From the NCBI GenBank assembly GCA_028288285.1, contig JAQBNZ010000121.1, positions 1 to 52,309 on the forward strand: DNA of 52,309 bases, given 5' to 3'. This document shows positions 18,095 to 27,323 of this stretch, one piece after another (the stretch's first letter is position 1; each line of letters opens with the position of its first letter). The translations under genes were made by a program, and so were the position numbers. The notes beneath the pieces were generated by a model. The model saw nothing but the letters and a program-made list of their open reading frames with translations. It did not search any database and was not told the DNA's origin. Source of the DNA: Mucilaginibacter sp. (GTDB lineage Bacteria > Bacteroidota > Bacteroidia > Sphingobacteriales > Sphingobacteriaceae).

Positions 18095-19279
18095 TTAGTT
18101 CCCTAATTGTTTAATAGCAAGGTAAGCCATAAGGCCGGTGCTTATTTTAAACGCATCTTCCTCCACATCAAAGGTTGGGGTATGTACTGATGATGTTATA
18201 CCGCGCTCCTCGTTGCGTGTGCCTAAGCGGTAAAAACAACTGTCAGCCACTTGCGAATAATAGGCAAAGTCTTCTGCCGCCATCCATATATCCAAATCAA
18301 GCACGTTCTCTTTACCTAAATAGTCTTCGGCATGGCCACGGGTAGCGTTGGTTAGTACTTCTTCATTTATCAGGAAAGGATACCCCCTCATAATATTGAA
18401 CTCGCAGCTTCCACCCATGCTTTCTGCAATACCTTCGGCCATTTTTTTCATTTTTATGTGAGCCTCACCGCGCCATTTTTCATCCATTGTACGGAAAGTA
18501 CCTTCCATATAAACCTCATTAGGAATTACATTGGTAGCACCATTGGCTATAACCTTCCCAAATGATAAAACAGATGGGCTCTTAGGGTCGGCAAACCTAC
18601 TAATCACTTGTTGTAAAGCGGTTAATATATGAGCAGTAATAATTACCGGATCAATATTTTGCTGTGGCTGTGCGCCATGACCGCCCTTACCTTTTACAGT
18701 AACGTACAGCTCATCTGTACTGGCCATATATTTACCTGCACGGAAACCTACCTTACCGGCATCAATCAGCGGCATAACATGCTGCCCTAATACGGCAGCA
18801 GGTTTAGGATTTTCCAGTACACCTTCTTTTATCATGAGGCTGGCACCACCCGGCAATTTTTCTTCTGCCGGTTGAAAGATCAGCTTTATCGTTCCGCCAA
18901 ACTCGCTTTTTAATTCGGTTAATATTTTAGCGGTACCCAATAATGATGATGTATGTGCATCATGTCCGCAGGCGTGCATTACTCCGGTATTTTGCGATTT
19001 GTACGGCACATCATTTGCCTCGGTAATTGGTAAAGCATCCATATCGGCACGCAAAGCAATAACTTTATCAGAAGGCTTATCACCTTTTATCAGGGCTACC
19101 AAACCGGTATCGGCCATTTTGTGATATTCTAACCCAAGCTCATCCAGCTTATTGGCAACAAATACTGATGTTTCCACCTCGTGAAAAGAAAGCTCGGGGT
19201 GTGAGTGCAGATGCCTGCGATTGGCCACTACTTCATTAAAAATATCTTGCGATAGCTGCTGGATCTTTTCTTTAATCAT
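18095..19279 (-). CDS. M20D-family amidohydrolase (N-acyl-amino-acid hydrolase type)
   Basis: The 394-residue enzyme hydrolyses an amide bond of an N-acylated amino acid or similar conjugate. The M20D metal-site residues are visible: Cys104 and His106 in MHACGHDAHT, Glu139/Glu140 in FQPAEE, His167 in GQHVMP and a C-terminal His in VHTPTFDV. The dimerisation domain (about 185-300) includes GKGGHGAQPQQNIDP. It has no signal peptide, so it acts in the cytoplasm. The exact substrate (hippurate, indole-amino acid, other) is not determinable. It overlaps the upstream SPOR gene by 8 nt. Confidence 0.92.
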   Translation of the reverse strand: MIKEKIQQLSQDIFNEVVANRRHLHSHPELSFHEVETSVFVANKLDELGLEYHKMADTGLVALIKGDKPSDKVIALRADMDALPITEANDVPYKSQNTGVMHACGHDAHTSSLLGTAKILTELKSEFGGTIKLIFQPAEEKLPGGASLMIKEGVLENPKPAAVLGQHVMPLIDAGKVGFRAGKYMASTDELYVTVKGKGGHGAQPQQNIDPVIITAHILTALQQVISRFADPKSPSVLSFGKVIANGATNVIPNEVYMEGTFRTMDEKWRGEAHIKMKKMAEGIAESMGGSCEFNIMRGYPFLINEEVLTNATRGHAEDYLGKENVLDLDIWMAAEDFAYYSQVADSCFYRLGTRNEERGITSSVHTPTFDVEEDAFKISTGLMAYLAIKQLGN

Positions 19280-19739
19280 TACTGATAACCGTTTTAGGTG
19301 GATTTATTTTTTCTGATATAATAAACGTTCCGGAGAATAATGGCCTTATCTCCTGTATCAACCTTTCAGCTTCAAGCCTCGATCTAAAATCACCGGCACG
19401 TACTTTAAAGTTGGGTTCACGATAAATAATGTAAGTACGCAATTCCGGAAACTCCCTATTGAATTTTGCCTGTGCATTAAAAGCAAGGTTGCGGTTGCTT
19501 CCGCTGTATATTTGTACCCGGTAACCGTATGATGAAAAGTTACCGCCGCCTACACTGCCTCCGCCCTTGTTCAATGCGGCGCGTTTGGCTAATAAAGTAT
19601 CAAACAGCTGGTCTCTTACAACCTGCACCGTACCACGGGCCTGGCCAAAGGTTAGTACTGAAGAAAACAGGAACATAAAAAAAAAGCAATACTTGATTAG
19701 GCCTGGTTTAGCTTTATGATCAAATATTGCTTTTTTCAT
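19272..19739 (-). CDS. SPOR-domain exported protein
   Basis: The protein is 155 residues from MKKAIF at 19739. The longer open frame upstream is translated from an intergenic repeat and is rejected. It has a signal peptide (about residues 14-32) ending in TFGQA. A SPOR-type domain from about residue 72 contains YRVQIYSGSNRNLAFNAQAKF, FKVRAGDFRSRLEAERLIQEI and a final strand. SPOR domains bind denuded glycan strands of peptidoglycan, so a periplasmic, cell-wall-linked role is likely. It precedes and overlaps the amidohydrolase. Confidence 0.85.
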   Translation of the reverse strand: MKKAIFDHKAKPGLIKYCFFFMFLFSSVLTFGQARGTVQVVRDQLFDTLLAKRAALNKGGGSVGGGNFSSYGYRVQIYSGSNRNLAFNAQAKFNREFPELRTYIIYREPNFKVRAGDFRSRLEAERLIQEIRPLFSGTFIISEKINPPKTVISND

Positions 19740-19754
19740 TTGTTTAATTAGTTT

Positions 19755-19832
19755 GTCATGCTGAACATAGTGAAGCATCTGTCGGCGACATACATCTCCG
19801 TGAATAGATTCTTCGCTCACGCTCAGAATGAC
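19755..19832. repeat. Intergenic repeat with GTCATGCTGAAC...AGAATGAC ends
   Basis: The sequence starts GTCATGCTGAACATAGTGAA and ends GCTCAGAATGAC, giving near-inverted ends 78 bp apart. This pattern is common between Bacteroidota genes as a dispersed, non-coding element (general knowledge). It lies just upstream of the SPOR gene start. Confidence 0.6.
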
Positions 19833-19882
19833 AATTTGTTTTTACCCTTCATTCAGAAGCAATCTGCAAATGTATACCTATC

Positions 19883-19909
19883 GAAGATTGCTTCGTTCCT
19901 CGCAATGAC
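19883..19909. repeat. Intergenic repeat, ATTGC...GCAATGAC type
   Basis: GAAGATTGCTTCGTTCCTCGCAATGAC contains a hairpin of ATTGC/GCAAT and matches, in reverse, the left end of the element at 8267-8415. It lies in the spacer downstream of secA. Confidence 0.55.
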
Positions 19910-19961
19910 GCGTGGTTATGTTTAAAAGCCCTCTCCTTTGGAGAGGGTTGGGTGAGGCTAA

Positions 19962-22900
19962 TTAATTTTGCCCTACGCCGTGGCAGTTCTTATATTTTTT
20001 ACCGCTACCGCAAGGGCAAGGGTCATTCCTGCCAATTTTTTGCTCAACTCTTACAGGAGTTGGTTTTTGCATTTCGCGTGTATCTTCTATAGGCATGCCA
20101 TTACTTTCGCTAACCAGTTCAGGTTTTGAAGTACGCATGTTCTTAAGGTCAAGCTTAGGCTGAGGTTTTGCCTCACGTATCTGCTCCGGCTCCTGCTGAA
20201 CCGGGATGCCACCTCTAAACAGGAAGCTAACCAGTTCTTTATTCACATTGGCCAGCATCTGGCGGAACAATTCAAAAGCTTCAAACTTATATACCAATAG
20301 CGGGTCTTTTTGTTCGTAAACCGCGTTTTGTACTGATTGCTTTAACTCGTCCATTTCGCGCAGGTGCTCTTTCCAGGCATCATCAATAAGGGAAAGGGTC
20401 ACACTCTTCTCGAATGATTTAAATACCTCTAAGCCCTTATTATCAACCGCCTTTTTAAGCGGAACGGCTACCTGCATACCATGTACACCATCAGAAAAAG
20501 GAACAACAATGTTTTCAACATACTGGCCGCGGGTATCATAAACATCTTTTAATACCGGGTAAGCCTGCTGTGCAACTGCCTCTGCTTTGCGTTTGTAAAA
20601 GTCTATCACTTCGGCAAAGGTTTTATCAACCAGTGCATTCATGCTGATGCTGCCAAATTCTGCTTCATCAGTACTAATATCTACCGAGAACAAACGGATA
20701 ATCTCCAGCTGGAAACCTTCGAAATTGTTTGACTCTTTATATTCGGCTACTACATCTTCAACAACGTCAAAAATAGTATTGCTTAAATCAACATCAAGGC
20801 GTTCGCCAAACAAGGCATTTTTACGTTTTGCATAAATTACGGTACGCTGTGAGTTCATCACATCATCATACTCTAACAAACGTTTACGTATACCAAAGTT
20901 GTTTTCTTCAACCTTCTTCTGCGCACGCTCAATTGATTTAGAGATCATGGAGTGCTGTATAACTTCGCCCTCTTCAATACCCATACGTACCATCAGGTTT
21001 GAGATACGCTCCGAGCCGAATAAACGCATCAGGTTATCCTCTAACGATACAAAGAACTGTGACGAACCCGGGTCACCCTGCCTACCGGCACGACCACGCA
21101 ACTGCCTGTCTACCCGGCGCGATTCATGGCGCTCGGTACCTACAATGGCTAAACCCCCGGCATCCTTAACACCCGCCCCTAATTTAATATCTGTACCACG
21201 GCCTGCCATGTTGGTAGCAATGGTTACTGTACTTGTTTGCCCGGCTTCGGCAACAATGTCTGCCTCTTTCTGGTGCATTTTAGCATTCAGCACATTGTGC
21301 TTGATACCACGCAGCTTAAGCATGCGGCTTAATAGTTCTGATATCTCAACAGAGGTTGTACCCACTAATACCGGGCGGCCTTCTATTGTTAGCTTTACAA
21401 TTTCGTCTGCAACTGCATTATATTTTTCGCGGATGGTACGATAAACCAAATCCTGCCTGTCTGCACGAGATGCCGGGGTGTTAGTTGGTATCTCTACCAC
21501 ATCCAGCTTATATATTTCCCAAAACTCACCAGCTTCGGTAACAGCAGTACCCGTCATACCGCAAAGCTTATGGTACATTCTAAAGTAGTTTTGCAGGGTA
21601 ATGGTGGCAAACGTTTGTGTTGCATCCTCTACCTTAACATTTTCTTTAGCCTCAATAGCCTGGTGTAAACCATCAGAGTAACGGCGGCCATCCAATACAC
21701 GACCTGTTTGCTCATCAACTATCTTAACCTTACCTTCATCCAAAATATATTCTGTATCCTTTTCAAATAGAGTATATGCTTTTAATAACTGGTTAACCGA
21801 ATGGATACGCTCAGATTTGATTGAGAAATCGCGCATCAGCTCATCTTTCTTAGCGATCTTTTCTTCTGCAGACAGAGAAGATTTTTCAATCTCAGAGATC
21901 TCTGTACCTACATCAGGCATCACAAAAAAGTTAGGGTCTTCCCCTGATGAAGTAATCAGTTCGATACCTTTTTCAGACAGCTCAACCTGGTTGTTTTTTT
22001 CGTCAATTATAAAGAACAATTCCGAATCAACCTTAGGCATTTCTTTACCCTGATCCTGCATGTAGTAGTTCTCTGTTTTTTGCAGTACCGTTCTGTTTGA
22101 TCCCTCGCTCAGGAATTTTATCAGCGCCTTGCTTTTTGGCAATGCCCTGTGTGCGCGTAATAAAGCTAAACCGCCATCATCAATGCCGGTTTTGCCGTCA
22201 TTGATAGATTTTTTAGCTTCGTTCAACACAGTGTTAACGTAGCTTTTTTGCGCGTTAACCAAACGCTCAATGCGTGGTTTCAACTCATAAAACTCATGCT
22301 CATCTCCACGCGGAATAGGGCCTGATATAATTAAAGGTGTACGGGCATCATCAATTAATACTGAATCTACCTCATCAACCATGGCATAGTGTAGCTTACG
22401 CTGTACCAATTCTTCAGGGCTGTGCGCCATATTGTCACGCAGGTAGTCAAAACCAAACTCATTGTTGGTACCAAAAATAATATCTGATGCATACGCTTTG
22501 CGGCGTTCTTCTGAATTTGGCTCATGTTTGTCAATACAATCAACAGAAAGGCCATGAAATTCATACAACGGACCCATCCACTCACTATCACGTCGTGCCA
22601 GGTAATCATTCACGGTTACAATGTGCACACCACGACCAGCCAGTGCGTTAAGGTACGCAGGTAATGTAGCTACCAACGTTTTACCTTCACCCGTTGCCAT
22701 CTCAGCTATTTTACCCTGGTGCAATACAATACCACCAATCAGCTGTACATCATAATGAACCATATCCCAGGTTACCTCGTTACCGGCAGCCAGCCATGTG
22801 TTATGATGAATAGCCGTATCGCCTTTTATAACAACATTGCTCTTTTTAGCGGCAAGGTCGCGGTCAAACTGGGTTGCGGTAACTTCAATAGTTTTGTTAC

Positions 22901-23270
22901 CTGCAAAACGGCGGGCAGTTTCTTTTACCACAGCAAAAGCCTCTGGTAATATATTTTTTAATATTTCTTCAAGCTCCTTGTTGCGGTCTTTCTCCAGCTT
23001 ATCCAGTTGGGTATAAAGGTCAACCTTTTCGCTCACATCCATATCCAGCTCTGTTTCGGTACGGTCTTTAATAGCCTGTATTTCGCTATCAATACCTGAA
23101 AGGCCCTCTACAATGGTTTCTTTAAAGCTTATGGTTTTAGCTCTAAGCTCGTCATTACTTATACCGTCAAGCTTGGCAAATTCAGCTTTTATCTTTTCCA
23201 CTATGGGCAATAAAGCCTTAACGTCACGTTCTGATTTGCTTCCGAAAAGCTTACTAAAAAAGTCTAACAT
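19962..23270 (-). CDS. secA: Preprotein translocase ATPase SecA
   Basis: The 1102-residue motor drives Sec-dependent protein export. The nucleotide-binding domain has Walker A GEGKT (194-198) and a [24 protein letters not shown]-type box. Later come [27 protein letters not shown] and [15 protein letters not shown], then the scaffold and wing domains with [15 protein letters not shown]. The C-terminus is the SEC-C zinc motif [14 protein letters not shown], which binds SecB or ribosomes. It is about 200 residues longer than E. coli SecA because of insertions around 330-480. Such long forms are usual in Bacteroidota. Confidence 0.97.
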   Translation of the reverse strand: MLDFFSKLFGSKSERDVKALLPIVEKIKAEFAKLDGISNDELRAKTISFKETIVEGLSGIDSEIQAIKDRTETELDMDVSEKVDLYTQLDKLEKDRNKELEEILKNILPEAFAVVKETARRFAGNKTIEVTATQFDRDLAAKKSNVVIKGDTAIHHNTWLAAGNEVTWDMVHYDVQLIGGIVLHQGKIAEMATGEGKTLVATLPAYLNALAGRGVHIVTVNDYLARRDSEWMGPLYEFHGLSVDCIDKHEPNSEERRKAYASDIIFGTNNEFGFDYLRDNMAHSPEELVQRKLHYAMVDEVDSVLIDDARTPLIISGPIPRGDEHEFYELKPRIERLVNAQKSYVNTVLNEAKKSINDGKTGIDDGGLALLRAHRALPKSKALIKFLSEGSNRTVLQKTENYYMQDQGKEMPKVDSELFFIIDEKNNQVELSEKGIELITSSGEDPNFFVMPDVGTEISEIEKSSLSAEEKIAKKDELMRDFSIKSERIHSVNQLLKAYTLFEKDTEYILDEGKVKIVDEQTGRVLDGRRYSDGLHQAIEAKENVKVEDATQTFATITLQNYFRMYHKLCGMTGTAVTEAGEFWEIYKLDVVEIPTNTPASRADRQDLVYRTIREKYNAVADEIVKLTIEGRPVLVGTTSVEISELLSRMLKLRGIKHNVLNAKMHQKEADIVAEAGQTSTVTIATNMAGRGTDIKLGAGVKDAGGLAIVGTERHESRRVDRQLRGRAGRQGDPGSSQFFVSLEDNLMRLFGSERISNLMVRMGIEEGEVIQHSMISKSIERAQKKVEENNFGIRKRLLEYDDVMNSQRTVIYAKRKNALFGERLDVDLSNTIFDVVEDVVAEYKESNNFEGFQLEIIRLFSVDISTDEAEFGSISMNALVDKTFAEVIDFYKRKAEAVAQQAYPVLKDVYDTRGQYVENIVVPFSDGVHGMQVAVPLKKAVDNKGLEVFKSFEKSVTLSLIDDAWKEHLREMDELKQSVQNAVYEQKDPLLVYKFEAFELFRQMLANVNKELVSFLFRGGIPVQQEPEQIREAKPQPKLDLKNMRTSKPELVSESNGMPIEDTREMQKPTPVRVEQKIGRNDPCPCGSGKKYKNCHGVGQN

Positions 23271-23390
23271 AATATTTTTATATAAGGCACTAAACTCAAG
23301 AATTGCGCCAGTGCAATTTTAAAGTCATATTGGCAGGCAAAGTTACGGTTTTGCGCCGAAAACGAGAAAGTTATGATATCAAATATGCAG

Positions 23391-23473
23391 ATGAGCATAT
23401 ATACTGATGAAGTGGAACATACCATCATTTGCACATTCGTATATTCACCTATCTGCGTATCTACCATCTGCAC
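23391..23473. repeat. Degenerate ATGCAGATG...CATCTGCAC intergenic repeat
   Basis: ATATGCAGATGAGCAT on the left and CTACCATCTGCACACC on the right are imperfect inverted ends. They resemble the perfect inverted repeat at 28515-28636 (shared words ATATGCA, TTTGCACAT, CATCTGCACACC). It occupies the secA/purD divergent spacer. Confidence 0.5.
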
Positions 23474-23484
23474 ACCAAAAATAC

Positions 23485-23492
23485 TATCTTTA
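23485..23492 (+). promoter_or_regulatory. purD -7 box TATCTTTA, next to the start codon
   Basis: The box matches TANNTTTG at seven of eight positions and lies exactly 4 nt before the purD ATG, the same distance as in prfB. Confidence 0.45.
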
Positions 23493-23496
23493 CCGC

Positions 23497-24771
23497 ATGA
23501 ATATCCTGCTCCTTGGTTCGGGCGGAAGGGAAAGCGCCTTCGCCTGGAAAATATCGCAAAGTTTGAAATGCCACAACCTTTTTATTGCCCCCGGTAATGC
23601 GGGTACCGGCCACTATGGCACCAACGTTAACCTAAAGGTTACTGATTTTGAAGGCATTAAAGCTTTTGCTTTAGCTAATAATATTAAGATGGTACTGGTT
23701 GGCCCCGAGGAACCATTGGTTAAAGGTATACATGATTTTTTCCTGGCTGATGAGCAATTAAAAAGCATCCCGGTAATAGGCCCGCAGAAAGAAGCGGCAC
23801 AGTTAGAGGGCAGTAAAGATTTTAGCAAGCAATTTATGCAGCGCCATAACATACCTACGGCTGCCTCCAGAACTTTTACCCGCGATACTTTGCAGGAGGG
23901 TTTTGACTATTTGGCAACCACCGGCCTGCCCGTAGTTTTAAAAGCCGACGGGCTGGCTGCAGGCAAGGGTGTATTGATATGCCTTACCCTTGAAGAAGCA
24001 CGCCAGGAATTACTGGAAATGCTTACCCAGGCCAAGTTTGGCGATGCAAGCTCTATGGTAGTTATTGAGCAGTTTTTACAAGGTATTGAGCTATCCGTTT
24101 TTGTGATGACCGATGGCACAAACTATAAAATATTACCCGAAGCCAAAGATTATAAACGTATTGGCGAAGGTGACAGCGGTTTAAACACCGGTGGCATGGG
24201 TTCGGTTTCGCCGGTGCCTTTTGCTGATGATGAATTTATGCAAAAGGTGGAGCAAAGGATCATCATTCCAACAGTTGAAGGCTTGAAACAGGAGGGTATT
24301 CCCTACAAAGGTTTCATTTTTATTGGCTTGATGAACTGCTACGGCGACCCATATACCATTGAATACAACTGCCGCATGGGCGACCCGGAAACCGAAAGCG
24401 TTATGCCTCGCATAGAATCGGACTTTGTTGACCTCTTAATAGGTGTAGCCGAAGGTAACCTTAACGAAAAAGAGCTAATCATATCTAACCAGGTTGCCGC
24501 TACCGTAGTTTGCGTAGCAGGTGGTTATCCCGGCGAATATTTAAAGGATAAAGAGATTAGCGGCATTGAGAACGTTCGCGATTCATACGTTTTTCATGCA
24601 GGCACCGCGCTTGAAGGGGAAACTGTAAAAGCCACCGGCGGGCGTGTATTGGCTATTACATCTTTACAGAACGATATGTTTACCGCCCTGCAGCAAGCTA
24701 CCGCAGATGCAGCACGCATTTATTATGACGGCGTATATTTCCGGAAAGATATTGGGTTTGACTTACTTTAG
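23497..24771 (+). CDS. purD: Phosphoribosylamine-glycine ligase
   Basis: The 424-residue ATP-grasp enzyme makes GAR from phosphoribosylamine, glycine and ATP (second step of purine synthesis). The start at MNILLLGSGGRESAFAWKI is the canonical N-terminus. The open frame extends 30 codons upstream through intergenic repeat, which is rejected. Signatures are VGPEEPLVKGI, VLKADGLAAGKGV, the ATP-grasp region VVIEQFLQGIELSVF, GLNTGGMGSVSPVPF and YNCRMGDPETESVMPRI. It is followed by a hairpin repeat between convergent genes. Confidence 0.96.
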   Translation: MNILLLGSGGRESAFAWKISQSLKCHNLFIAPGNAGTGHYGTNVNLKVTDFEGIKAFALANNIKMVLVGPEEPLVKGIHDFFLADEQLKSIPVIGPQKEAAQLEGSKDFSKQFMQRHNIPTAASRTFTRDTLQEGFDYLATTGLPVVLKADGLAAGKGVLICLTLEEARQELLEMLTQAKFGDASSMVVIEQFLQGIELSVFVMTDGTNYKILPEAKDYKRIGEGDSGLNTGGMGSVSPVPFADDEFMQKVEQRIIIPTVEGLKQEGIPYKGFIFIGLMNCYGDPYTIEYNCRMGDPETESVMPRIESDFVDLLIGVAEGNLNEKELIISNQVAATVVCVAGGYPGEYLKDKEISGIENVRDSYVFHAGTALEGETVKATGGRVLAITSLQNDMFTALQQATADAARIYYDGVYFRKDIGFDLL

Positions 24772-24786
24772 AGAGTAGTTGATTAA

Positions 24787-24847
24787 GTGAGTGGTTGATT
24801 GAGTTGATTAGCGAAGTCTAAAACCACTCACCTAATCAACCACTCAC
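24787..24847. repeat. GTGAGTGGTTGATT hairpin between convergent genes
   Basis: Perfect 14-bp arms (24787-24800 and 24834-24847) with a 33-nt loop. The same words form a hairpin with 19-bp arms at 40595-40651. Both sit directly after a gene's stop codon, so they may act as transcript ends or as mobile non-coding repeats. Confidence 0.75.
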
Positions 24848-24851
24848 CGAA

Positions 24852-25982
24852 CTATATCTTACTAAAAATCTCAGCCAATTTTTCGTTCAGGTCCTCACCT
24901 CTTAGGTTTTTACCTATAATCTTACCATCAGGATTTATCAGGAAGTTCTGAGGGATAGCGCGCACGCCGTACATATCGGCGGTTTTACTTTTCCAAAATT
25001 GCAGGTCAGATACCTGAGTCCAGTTTAAACCATCTTTTTTGATAGCGGCTAACCATGCTTTTTTAGCGTCGGGACGATCTAATGATACACCTAAAATGGT
25101 AAAGTTTTTATCTTTATACTGATTGAATGCTTTTACCACGTTAGGGTTTTCGTGGCGGCAAGGGCCACACCATGATGCCCAGAAATCAATTAAAACATAC
25201 TTACCTCTAAATGATGACAGGCTAACCATTTTGCCTGCAGTATCGGCTTCGGTAAACTCCGGTGCTATTGCACCTAATGCTACAGCTTTAAGTTTTGGTA
25301 ATATTTCGGCAAATGCTTTACCACCGGTTGATGCTTTAATATTAGCAGATAAGCCTTCATACAACGGGGCAATATCTACATAATCGGCACTGTATGCATA
25401 TGATTGTAATGCATTTAAGCTAATATATGAATCGGGGTTGTTGGTTATAAATTGCTTGTTAAGCGCTTTTTCCTGATCTTCAATAGCTTTTTCATCCAGC
25501 TTGCTTTGTTTAATAAAAGCAGGCGACTTTTGCTGCTCTTCGGTAGCCGCCTTTTGTTTAGCTTCTAAAGCTGTGTAAGCCTCATTAACCGGCTTTATAG
25601 CTAAGCGATATTGCTCGTTCTCCTGGTTGGTTTTTGTACCTGAAACCTTAGCGTTAGCCATCTTATCAGCAGTGGTAACATTAATAGTTCCCTGCTCAAA
25701 AAACACAGCATGATAGTCGCGTGAGCTGTTCATGCCCGTGCCTTTTTCATTTAACAAAATGTATCCGCTCATTGGCATTGCTGTGGCATCACCGGTAAAT
25801 GAAAACTTGCCATCTTTCAACACGGTTGAATCAATAACAGTCTTGCCTTCTTTCCTATATTGAATATATACTTTAGAGGGCGCATTAAAGCTGGCCACAT
25901 TACCTTGAACTATAAACTTGCCATTTTGGGCAAAAAGCAATGCAGGTAAGCTTACCAATGCTGTTAAAACTAATTTTCTCAT
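24852..25982 (-). CDS. TlpA-like thioredoxin-fold protein with N-terminal DUF4369-like domain
   Basis: This 376-residue exported protein has a signal peptide 1-19. An N-terminal beta-rich DUF4369-type domain (about 20-120) is followed by a helical linker rich in Lys, Gln and Glu (125-235), and then an AhpC/TSA-thioredoxin domain (236-376) with the active site WCGPC (Cys272, Cys275) and cis-Pro segment AIPQNFLI. It is probably a periplasmic thiol-disulfide reductase. Its paralogue lies 114 nt upstream in the same direction. The DUF4369 name is recalled from general domain knowledge. Confidence 0.88.
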   Translation of the reverse strand: MRKLVLTALVSLPALLFAQNGKFIVQGNVASFNAPSKVYIQYRKEGKTVIDSTVLKDGKFSFTGDATAMPMSGYILLNEKGTGMNSSRDYHAVFFEQGTINVTTADKMANAKVSGTKTNQENEQYRLAIKPVNEAYTALEAKQKAATEEQQKSPAFIKQSKLDEKAIEDQEKALNKQFITNNPDSYISLNALQSYAYSADYVDIAPLYEGLSANIKASTGGKAFAEILPKLKAVALGAIAPEFTEADTAGKMVSLSSFRGKYVLIDFWASWCGPCRHENPNVVKAFNQYKDKNFTILGVSLDRPDAKKAWLAAIKKDGLNWTQVSDLQFWKSKTADMYGVRAIPQNFLINPDGKIIGKNLRGEDLNEKLAEIFSKI

Positions 25983-26096
25983 ACTATGCTGATATTAAGG
26001 CTCCAATATGAGGGATTTAAAACTAAAATCAAAATCAGCTATAACACATTGGCCATTTCATCAAAAATGATACAACAAAGCAACGGCTACAACCCA

Positions 26097-27272
26097 TTAA
26101 TTGTATTTACCCAGCAATTCGGCCAGTTTATTATCCAGGTCATCGCCACGCAGGTCTTTGGCTACTATTTTGCCTGTTGGATCAATTAAAAAATTTTGCG
26201 GGATGGATCGCACACCGTAAACTGTTGCAGCCAGGTTGTTCCAATATTTAAGATCAGATACCTGCGTCCAGGTAAGTCCATCTTTTTTAATGGCAGCAAG
26301 CCATGCATCTTTGCCGTTCTCTCTATCTAATGATACACCCAGTATGGTAAAATTCTTGTTCTTATACTTATTGTAGGTTCTTACCACGTTGGGGTTTTCC
26401 TGCCTGCAGGGACCGCACCATGATGCCCAAAAATCAATCAGTACATACTTTCCTTTAAAGGATGATAGTCTAACCGGCACCCCGTTCACATCGTTCTGTA
26501 TAAAATCTGGCGCCATAGCACCAATGGCAGTAAACTTCAAGGCATCAATTGCAGTTTTTAACTGGCGACCCTGTTCTGATTTTTTCAAATCATCAGACAA
26601 CGACTCATACAGCGGTTCCACTTCTGCAACATCCGGCGACGGACCACTCACACTGGTTAAGGCAAGCAGGCTCAGGTAACTGTTAGGATTTTCAGTGATG
26701 AAAGTTTTTAGTACATTTTTTTGCTCCTGCTGCACCGCTTTGTATTTAGCCTGCATGGAGTTCTGGAAAGCGGCTGATTGCTGCTGTGCGGGTGTTGCTG
26801 CCTGCGCTGCTGCAACTATCTTTTGCGCTTTACTTACTACTACCTTTAATTGAGCTTTCAGCTTTTTATTATCCTCGTTTGCCGGCGAACCGCTCACATC
26901 TGCCTTAGCAGCAGAATCAGGCGAGGTAATATTAATTGTGCCTTTCTCTATAAAAAAGTTCAGCATGTCTGCCGCTTTTGAAGGGCCGCCATCCGGAAAG
27001 TTTTGCGCAATGTATTTAGCAAAACCTACGCCTTTATAATCTATAAATAACGATGCGTTAACAGGGTTCATGGCTACACCTGTAAAGGTGAACTCTCCAT
27101 CTTTAATAGCTGCCGAGTCGGTTACGTTGTTGGCACCTAAGCGGTACACTAAATAAGCTTTAGCGGGAGCATTTAACTTACCAATTTTACTTTTAACAGT
27201 AAAAGACTGGGCGGCCTGGCCAAATGCCAGGGCAGGTAATAAAGCAATTATGCAGAAAAAAATCTTCTTCAT
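26097..27272 (-). CDS. TlpA-like thioredoxin-fold protein, tandem paralogue
   Basis: The 391-residue protein has the same domain order as its neighbour: signal peptide 1-18, DUF4369-like domain (about 22-130), an Ala/Gln/Lys-rich helical linker and a thioredoxin domain with WCGPC (Cys286, Cys289) and SIPQNFLI. The two share long identical stretches around the active site (KYVLIDFWASWCGPCR) but differ clearly in the N-terminal domain and linker. This suggests an old duplication with divergent client or partner binding. Both are likely periplasmic redox proteins. Confidence 0.88.
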   Translation of the reverse strand: MKKIFFCIIALLPALAFGQAAQSFTVKSKIGKLNAPAKAYLVYRLGANNVTDSAAIKDGEFTFTGVAMNPVNASLFIDYKGVGFAKYIAQNFPDGGPSKAADMLNFFIEKGTINITSPDSAAKADVSGSPANEDNKKLKAQLKVVVSKAQKIVAAAQAATPAQQQSAAFQNSMQAKYKAVQQEQKNVLKTFITENPNSYLSLLALTSVSGPSPDVAEVEPLYESLSDDLKKSEQGRQLKTAIDALKFTAIGAMAPDFIQNDVNGVPVRLSSFKGKYVLIDFWASWCGPCRQENPNVVRTYNKYKNKNFTILGVSLDRENGKDAWLAAIKKDGLTWTQVSDLKYWNNLAATVYGVRSIPQNFLIDPTGKIVAKDLRGDDLDNKLAELLGKYN

Positions 27273-27323
27273 TTAATATTAATATGAATGTAAATAACGC
27301 TTAAATAGCTAATGAATTATAAA

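Noticed and set aside
20899..21444. 181-codon plus-strand frame inside secA
   Set aside because: Antisense shadow of the SecA helicase motifs; no independent evidence.
23407..23496. N-terminal extension of PurD
   Set aside because: Read from intergenic repeat; canonical PurD begins at MNILLLGSGGRE.
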